Assembly: GCA_049366695.1 (NCBI GenBank)
Contig: JBMNCR010000089.1
Span: 27,513 to 91,512 of the forward strand
Direction of reading: 5' to 3'
DNA: 64,000 nucleotides
DNA from: JBMNCR01 sp049366695
GTDB taxonomy: Bacteria > Bacillota > Clostridia > Eubacteriales > Alkalibacteraceae
The translations under genes and the position numbers were made by a program. The notes under the pieces are model-generated. The model did no database searches, was not told the DNA's origin, and saw nothing but the letters and a program-made list of their open reading frames with translations. Below are positions 59,005 through 64,000 of this stretch, one piece after another (positions within the stretch are counted from its first letter, which is position 1; every line of letters starts with the position of its first letter).

Positions 59005-61338
59005 ATGGAACAAATAAGCATTTCAGTAAGAGATTTAGTTCAGTTTGTATTAAGAAAAGGAGATATTGACTTTAAATATTCAGGGAAAAAAAGAGCTAAT
59101 GAGGGAACAAAAGCTCATAAATTAGTTCAAAATAGTTATGGAGATGATTATATTTCGGAAGTAACTATTAGTCATATTTTTGAATTTGATACAATTTCAA
59201 TATGTTTACAAGGTAGAATCGATGGTATTATAATTAATCAAGACGAGATAATAATTGATGAAATAAAGTCTACAAGAATTGATATTGGTAATCTTGATGA
59301 AGATTATAATGAGTTACACTGGGCACAAGCTAAGGCTTATGCTTTTTTATATTGTTTAGAAAATGGTGTTCAAAAAATAAGTGTTCAACTAACTTATTAT
59401 AATATAGATACAAAACAAATTAAAAAAATTGTTAAAAGTTATGACATAGAGCAATTAAAGTTATATATTGAAGAATTTTTGTTAAATGAGTATTGTAAAT
59501 GGGCTTTGACATTAAGTCAGTGGTATAAAGAAAGAAATACAAGCATAAATGGACTAAGATTTCCTTTTTCAGAATATAGAAAGGGACAAAGGAAACTTAC
59601 TGTAGCAATATATAAAAATATAAAAGAAAAAAACAAAATGTTTGTAAATGCACCAACAGGTATTGGCAAAACTATTTCTACAATATATCCTGCAATAAAA
59701 ACTATAGAAGATAATATAGTAGAGAAAGTTTTTTATATGACGTCTAAAAACACTCAAAAGGAAGTAGTAGAAGAAACACTTAATAAGTTATACGAAAATG
59801 GATTAATGATTAAGTCATTATATATCACTTCAAAAGAAAAGATATGTTTCAAAGATAAACAAAACTGCAATCCTGAGTACTGTGAATATGCTATGGGACA
59901 TTTTGATAAAATAAATGCTGCTATTAAAGATATATTTAAGACAGAAAATATCTTTAATAGAAAAACAATCGAATTCTATTCTCAAAAACATAAAGTTTGT
60001 CCATTTGAATTTTCATTAGACTTAGCTTTATGGAGTGAAATTATAGTATGTGATTATAACTATGTATTTGATCCTAGAGTAAGCTTGAAGAGATTTAGCG
60101 AAGAAAAAGGAAAATTTGTGTATTTAATTGATGAAGCACATAATCTAGTAGATCGATCTAGGGAAATGTATTCAGCAAAGATAAATAAAGAAGAAGTATT
60201 ATCGAGACGTAGAAAATTATCAAAAAAGCATAAATTATATAAAGAATTAAGTAATATAAATAAAGCATTATTAACAATTAAAAAACAATTAATAGATGAA
60301 GATTATAAAATAGATACCGAAAAACCAGAAGAATTGATAGACCAGCTTAAGATTTTTTTGTATAGAACTGATAGTTGGTTGGCGGATAATAATACAAATG
60401 AACAGATGTATCAAGAAATTTTAAAATTTTATTTTGAAGTGAATAATTTTATTAGAATTAGTGATTTTTACGGTACTAATTATAAAACTTGTAGTTATTT
60501 TGAGAATAATGATCTAACAGTAAAACTTTTTTGTATCGAAGCATCTGAATTTATAAAAGAAAGTGTAAATAATGGAATAAGTAGTACTTTTTTTTCAGCT
60601 ACACTTTTACCTTTAGAATATTATATGGAAGTATTAGGTGGAGATATAAAGGAAAACTATCGTATGTCTCTTAATTCACCCTTTGATAAAAACAAAATGC
60701 AGTTAATGATTTGTAATCAAATAAGTACCACATATAAAAAAAGACAGGAAAGTTTTGAGTCCATATGTAACTTTTTATTTCACTTTATAAATGGTAATAA
60801 AGGGAACTATATAATCTTTTTCCCGTCTTATGAGTATTTAAATAATGTTTACGATTCGTTTATTAATAGATATCCTAATGTTAATGTAATAAAGCAAAAT
60901 ACTAGCATGATCGATGATGAACGGAAAAAATTTATTGAAAAATTTGATAGTGACAATAATATTCTTGCATTTGCAGTGTTAGGAGGTATTTTTTCTGAAG
61001 GAATAGATTTAAAAGGGAATAAACTTATAGGTACATTGATTGTATCAGTTGGACTTCCTAAGATTGGAATAGAAAGAAATATTATAAAGGATTATTACGA
61101 TAAATCTAATGGAAAAGGTTATAAATATGCTTACATGTACCCTGGATTTAATAAAGTGATGCAGGGAGCAGGAAGAGTAATAAGAACAGAAGATGATAAA
61201 GGTGTAGTTTTACTCATAGATGAACGATTTACATATAAGGATTACCTGTTTCTCTATCCAGAGTATTGGAGTAATTATAAGATAGTTAATAGTATTGATA
61301 AGATGGATAAAGTATTATTAGATTTTTGGGGGAAGTAG
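59005..61338 (+). CDS. Nuclease-helicase fusion (PD-(D/E)XK + DinG/XPD-like)
   Basis: 777 residues. The N-terminal 190 residues carry PD-(D/E)XK nuclease motifs: GTKAHKLVQ, GRIDG (about 70), DEIKST (about 86), and HWAQAKAYAF, the Q/AKAYA motif of Cas4/AddB-type nucleases. The XPD/DinG helicase follows: Walker A NAPTGIGKT (about 215), cysteines suiting a 4Fe-4S cluster between about 280 and 335, DEAH (about 375), and motif VI QGAGRVIRTEDDKGV. It would unwind DNA 5' to 3' and cut it. ATG 59005 has GGTGAGTGAT upstream. It is a known architecture in Clostridia, role in repair inferred. Confidence 0.87.
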   Translation: MEQISISVRDLVQFVLRKGDIDFKYSGKKRANEGTKAHKLVQNSYGDDYISEVTISHIFEFDTISICLQGRIDGIIINQDEIIIDEIKSTRIDIGNLDEDYNELHWAQAKAYAFLYCLENGVQKISVQLTYYNIDTKQIKKIVKSYDIEQLKLYIEEFLLNEYCKWALTLSQWYKERNTSINGLRFPFSEYRKGQRKLTVAIYKNIKEKNKMFVNAPTGIGKTISTIYPAIKTIEDNIVEKVFYMTSKNTQKEVVEETLNKLYENGLMIKSLYITSKEKICFKDKQNCNPEYCEYAMGHFDKINAAIKDIFKTENIFNRKTIEFYSQKHKVCPFEFSLDLALWSEIIVCDYNYVFDPRVSLKRFSEEKGKFVYLIDEAHNLVDRSREMYSAKINKEEVLSRRRKLSKKHKLYKELSNINKALLTIKKQLIDEDYKIDTEKPEELIDQLKIFLYRTDSWLADNNTNEQMYQEILKFYFEVNNFIRISDFYGTNYKTCSYFENNDLTVKLFCIEASEFIKESVNNGISSTFFSATLLPLEYYMEVLGGDIKENYRMSLNSPFDKNKMQLMICNQISTTYKKRQESFESICNFLFHFINGNKGNYIIFFPSYEYLNNVYDSFINRYPNVNVIKQNTSMIDDERKKFIEKFDSDNNILAFAVLGGIFSEGIDLKGNKLIGTLIVSVGLPKIGIERNIIKDYYDKSNGKGYKYAYMYPGFNKVMQGAGRVIRTEDDKGVVLLIDERFTYKDYLFLYPEYWSNYKIVNSIDKMDKVLLDFWGK

Positions 61339-62317
61339 AGTGAGTAACAATTCTAGAATAGTAAAAAAAGAATTTTGATACTTGTATCGAATTGTGTAGT
61401 AGATGAAAAAATCTAGAAGAAAAATATAGCCATATTATAAATTTAAAGATCTACTTGAAAAAGCAATGAAATTACAACAGGACCAGGACAATCACAAAAA
61501 AATACAAACTCAAAATTGGTTACATAATAGATTTAGGCGTATTATTAATACAATCCAAACACGCTTACCCCAACACCAATGGAAAGTTTTGTAACGCTAT
61601 CGCAGTATTTAATAATATGTAAGTTTCTAAAGTATATAATAATGCTCATATTCATAATTATTTTAATCATAGATTATCGGAACTCACTACGTTCAAACAG
61701 CCGATAAATTTTTAACGGTTCTCATCTCCTTCTTTTGAATTAAGCGAAGCTAATGTCTTGTCCGGCACATAAGAAAGATTTTTAATTCAATAATATAAAC
61801 TAAGTTAATTTCATGTACCTTATAATGTTTCAATATATTAGTTTATGTGCGGGATCTTGCTATTGTATTAATAATACGCCTGTAAACTCTACAAAGTATT
61901 TTGCTTTGATCGAAGCTTATATTTATAAAGATTTTCAGAATCCTTTGATGAGAATAATATTAATAATTAAATTAAATAATAATTTTAGCACATAGGGATT
62001 AATAGATTGCAGAATTATTGGAACTATAGGGGACAGTGCTGTCCAGAGATTCAAAAAGAATTAGTAGGATGATCTATTAATAAAATTAATCTCTTGATAC
62101 TGAAAATATTCATTTGAATTCATTTATGTTTGAGTCTTTTTGAGATTTAGCTTTAAATTATCTAAATTACTGTATAAAGAAGTAGTGAGTTTGTAACTCA
62201 TATTTTATCTACTACTCCCACTCCACACAGCGGAATGTCGCTCACTACTCGTTAAATAATAATAATAATTTGCTCAGAGATTTTTTAAATAATAGTATTT
62301 TATTTGATATAAATGAT
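61339..62317. other. Long intergenic region with decayed sequence
   Basis: About 980 bases with no gene I can support. A 42-codon frame at 61466-61594 (MKLQQDQDNHKKIQTQNWLH...) may be a scrap of a lost gene. The 60-codon frame at 61813 has no ribosome site and poor composition. Less AT-rich patches (61675-61770, 62020-62060, 62215-62250) hint at several decayed inserts. No tRNA or terminator was found. Confidence 0.5.
62181..62249. repeat. Inverted repeat AGTAGTGAG / CTCACTACT
   Basis: Nine-base perfect arms (62181-62189 and 62241-62249) around a 51-base centre that itself has GAGTTTGTAACTC. The region is less AT-rich than its flanks. It could be a terminator relic or the end of a small mobile repeat. 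Confidence 0.4.
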
Positions 62318-62370
62318 TTGACACATAATCAGTATTATAGTAAAATTTATAAAAAAACGACACATGTGTC
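62318..62370 (+). promoter_or_regulatory. Promoter and operator of the TetR-flavoprotein operon
   Basis: -35 TTGACA (62318-62323), 17-base spacer, -10 TAAAAT (62341-62346), predicted start near 62353. A perfect 12-base palindrome GACACATGTGTC (62359-62370) lies just past the start, and a half-site GACACAT overlaps the -35. This is the expected place for autorepression by the TetR protein encoded next. Confidence 0.75.
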
Positions 62371-62391
62371 TCAAAAATATAAGGAGTTCTT

Positions 62392-62961
62392 ATGGGTAGA
62401 AAAGGTGCGAACACAAAAAAATATATTATTGAAGTAAGTAAAAAGTTATTTGCAGAAAAAGGTTATTCTATAATCACAATGAAGCATATCTGTGAAGCTT
62501 GTAATATGAGTAGAGGAGGAGTGTATCGTCATTTTTCATCAACAAAAGAAATATTTATTGCTATCTTAGATAATGATATTGTAATGAATCGTGCAGCTTT
62601 GGAAGAAAGTTTAAAAAATGATGTGCCAGCAACTATCATATTTGATTACTTTCTAAAAAATGAAATGGGTGCAATAATGAATAAAGAGCATGGAATATTC
62701 TTTGCTATTCACGAATTTGCATTTGTAGAGTCAGATCAGCGTCAATACTTTAAGAAGAGATTGAGAGATTCCATTGAATTGTTAAGTGCTATATTTGAAT
62801 ATGGCCAAAATACAGGTGAATTTAAGACATTTGATATAGAGGTCATGGCAAATCATGTTTTGTACTTATTTGATAGTTTGAAAACGACAGCACCAATTTT
62901 TACACCAACAAGAGAAATGATAGAAAAGCAAATATGTTTAATAAAGGAGTTAGTAATATGA
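62392..62961 (+). CDS. TetR/AcrR family transcriptional regulator
   Basis: 189 residues. The helix-turn-helix region is textbook: [49 protein letters not shown]. The C-terminal ligand domain is not informative. It overlaps the flavoprotein gene (ATGA), so the two are coupled, and it probably represses this operon through the palindrome at 62359-62370. AAGGAG precedes the ATG. Confidence 0.9.
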   Translation: MGRKGANTKKYIIEVSKKLFAEKGYSIITMKHICEACNMSRGGVYRHFSSTKEIFIAILDNDIVMNRAALEESLKNDVPATIIFDYFLKNEMGAIMNKEHGIFFAIHEFAFVESDQRQYFKKRLRDSIELLSAIFEYGQNTGEFKTFDIEVMANHVLYLFDSLKTTAPIFTPTREMIEKQICLIKELVI

Positions 62962-63629
62962 GAATAACTGTATTTAATGGAAGTCCAAAGGGTAAGAAAA
63001 GTAATACTAACGTAATTGCACAAGCATTCTTAGATGGTGCAAAAGAAGCAGGAGCCGAAATACAAAATATATTTTTAATAGATAAAAATATAAAACATTG
63101 TACAGGTTGTTTTTCTTGTTGGTTTAGGACACCAGGTAAATGCGTACTTCAAGATGATATGAAAGAGTTGCTCGAAATATATAAAAATTCAGATATTGTT
63201 TGCTTTGGAACACCCGTATATTTATGGAATATGACAGCATGTCTAAAGAACTTTCTTGATCGTCTTATTCCTATTAAGAATCCAAATGTTACTGAACATG
63301 ATGGGAACTATGACATGGCATTTAAAAAGTTTAAAATGCCGGAGGTAGTGATTATATCCAATGCTGGATTCCCGGGTGATAAGAATTTTGAAACGATGAA
63401 AGAAGTCATGAAATCCGGCAACCCAGTATTAGAGATATATCGTAATAGTGGTATGCTACTACGTACAAAAGATGCAAAGATACAGAAAAAAGTAGGAAAG
63501 TATTTGGAGTACGTTAAGAAAGCAGGAAGTCAAATAGCAAATGAAGTTGCAATAACAGATGAAGTATCCAATGGACTTAATATGGAGTTGTTATCAGTAC
63601 AAGAATATATCGAATATATTAGTAAGTAG
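62958..63629 (+). CDS. Flavodoxin-fold NAD(P)H-dependent oxidoreductase
   Basis: 223 residues. FMN-binding start [20 protein letters not shown], then a Cys pattern [20 protein letters not shown] and the FMN loop [19 protein letters not shown]. The Cys spacing (CxxCxxC then C) resembles iron-sulfur flavoproteins and related NADPH-dependent FMN reductases. It would reduce quinones, nitro compounds or another electron acceptor. ATG 62958 has AAAGGAG upstream. It is under the control of the TetR protein whose stop it overlaps. Confidence 0.85.
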   Translation: MRITVFNGSPKGKKSNTNVIAQAFLDGAKEAGAEIQNIFLIDKNIKHCTGCFSCWFRTPGKCVLQDDMKELLEIYKNSDIVCFGTPVYLWNMTACLKNFLDRLIPIKNPNVTEHDGNYDMAFKKFKMPEVVIISNAGFPGDKNFETMKEVMKSGNPVLEIYRNSGMLLRTKDAKIQKKVGKYLEYVKKAGSQIANEVAITDEVSNGLNMELLSVQEYIEYISK

Positions 63630-63737
63630 AGGTTGCTTCAGTGTTTAAATGTGAGAGTTTCCACACATGTGGACTATCGGTCACTGCTATCACAAATCAA
63701 TAGGTGTGGTATAGTGTTGAACACATTCAAATTACTT

Positions 63738-63777
63738 AGATCCAATGAGATAAACAAATCTTGTTGGATCTTTTTTT
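63738..63777 (+). terminator. Terminator near right end
   Basis: An 8-bp stem AGATCCAA/TTGGATCT (63738-63745 with 63764-63771) with an 18-base loop, followed by seven T. It lies about 110 bases after the flavoprotein stop; a smaller CCACA/TGTGG hairpin lies between them. Confidence 0.7.
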
Positions 63778-64000
63778 ATCATAATGAATAATGCATTATT
63801 AGATTTTCGGAAAATAAAGTGATAAAAATGGAAGACATTAAAAAATGCGTATTTTGATATTGTCTATAAATATAAAAGATACTTTGTCAAGCATATTATT
63901 ATAAACAAAATTTTTTAAGATTAAGGACTACTATAATTAGAAAACCCAGTTTTAATAATATAAAAATACAAAACAGATGAAAGTTAGTAATTTTTATAAT

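Noticed and set aside
61675..61770. tRNA gene in a less AT-rich patch
   Set aside because: No cloverleaf with a TTCGANNC-type T arm could be formed.
61813..61995. 60-codon plus-strand frame in the long intergenic region
   Set aside because: No ribosome binding site, composition like the surrounding non-coding DNA and no recognisable motif.

Overview
The window reads as chromosome from a low-G+C, Gram-positive, anaerobic member of the Clostridia or a close relative. The evidence is AT-rich intergenic DNA, strong GGAGG-type ribosome binding sites, HPr kinase, two DegV proteins, a FeoA/FeoB iron system, an ArlRS/CssRS-like two-component pair, THF- and corrinoid-linked methyl transfer genes, and no respiratory genes. 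A genus cannot be fixed by eye. No rRNA, tRNA or CRISPR array was seen.

Left flank (1-25.8 kb), mostly housekeeping: cold-shock protein, ArsB/NhaD-type transporter, LemA and TPM proteins, a CBS-GGDEF protein without an ordinary start codon for its full frame, a CoA-disulfide-reductase-like flavoenzyme, feoA-feoB plus a small Cys-rich partner behind a promoter overlapped by a Fur-like box, the operon uvrC - HAD phosphatase - hprK - PHP - cyclophilin - degV, pgi, a second degV, a two-component system, a TetR regulator, a rod-like structured RNA candidate that resembles 6S RNA, an MreB-like gene, acpS and nnrE/nnrD.

Central accessory island (about 26-54 kb): five PucR/CdaR-type regulators, three long LigM/DesA-like THF-dependent demethylases (GcvT fold) plus one shorter GcvT-like protein, a TMADH/dienoyl-CoA-reductase-like Fe-S flavoenzyme, a URO-D-type methyltransferase, a corrinoid protein that has lost its cobalamin-binding His segment, an SDR, an MFS transporter, a DUF1858-like protein and an unrecognised 412-residue protein. 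My reading is that this is a catabolic island in which separate regulators each control a demethylase for a different methylated compound and the methyl groups go to tetrahydrofolate. The island is still being rearranged. It holds decayed second copies of the flavoenzyme, corrinoid protein, membrane protein, SDR and a regulator, plus IS256 and IS3 remnants, a LysR fragment and a thioesterase-like fragment. The 43.9-47.1 kb block is visibly richer in G+C and looks recently acquired.

Right flank (54.2-64 kb): a TusA-like protein with a thioredoxin-reductase-like protein that carries a thioredoxin-like tail without a CxxC, glutamine-dependent NAD synthetase, a YerC-type TrpR relative, shikimate dehydrogenase, a nuclease-helicase fusion, and a TetR - flavodoxin-fold reductase pair with a clear promoter and palindromic operator.
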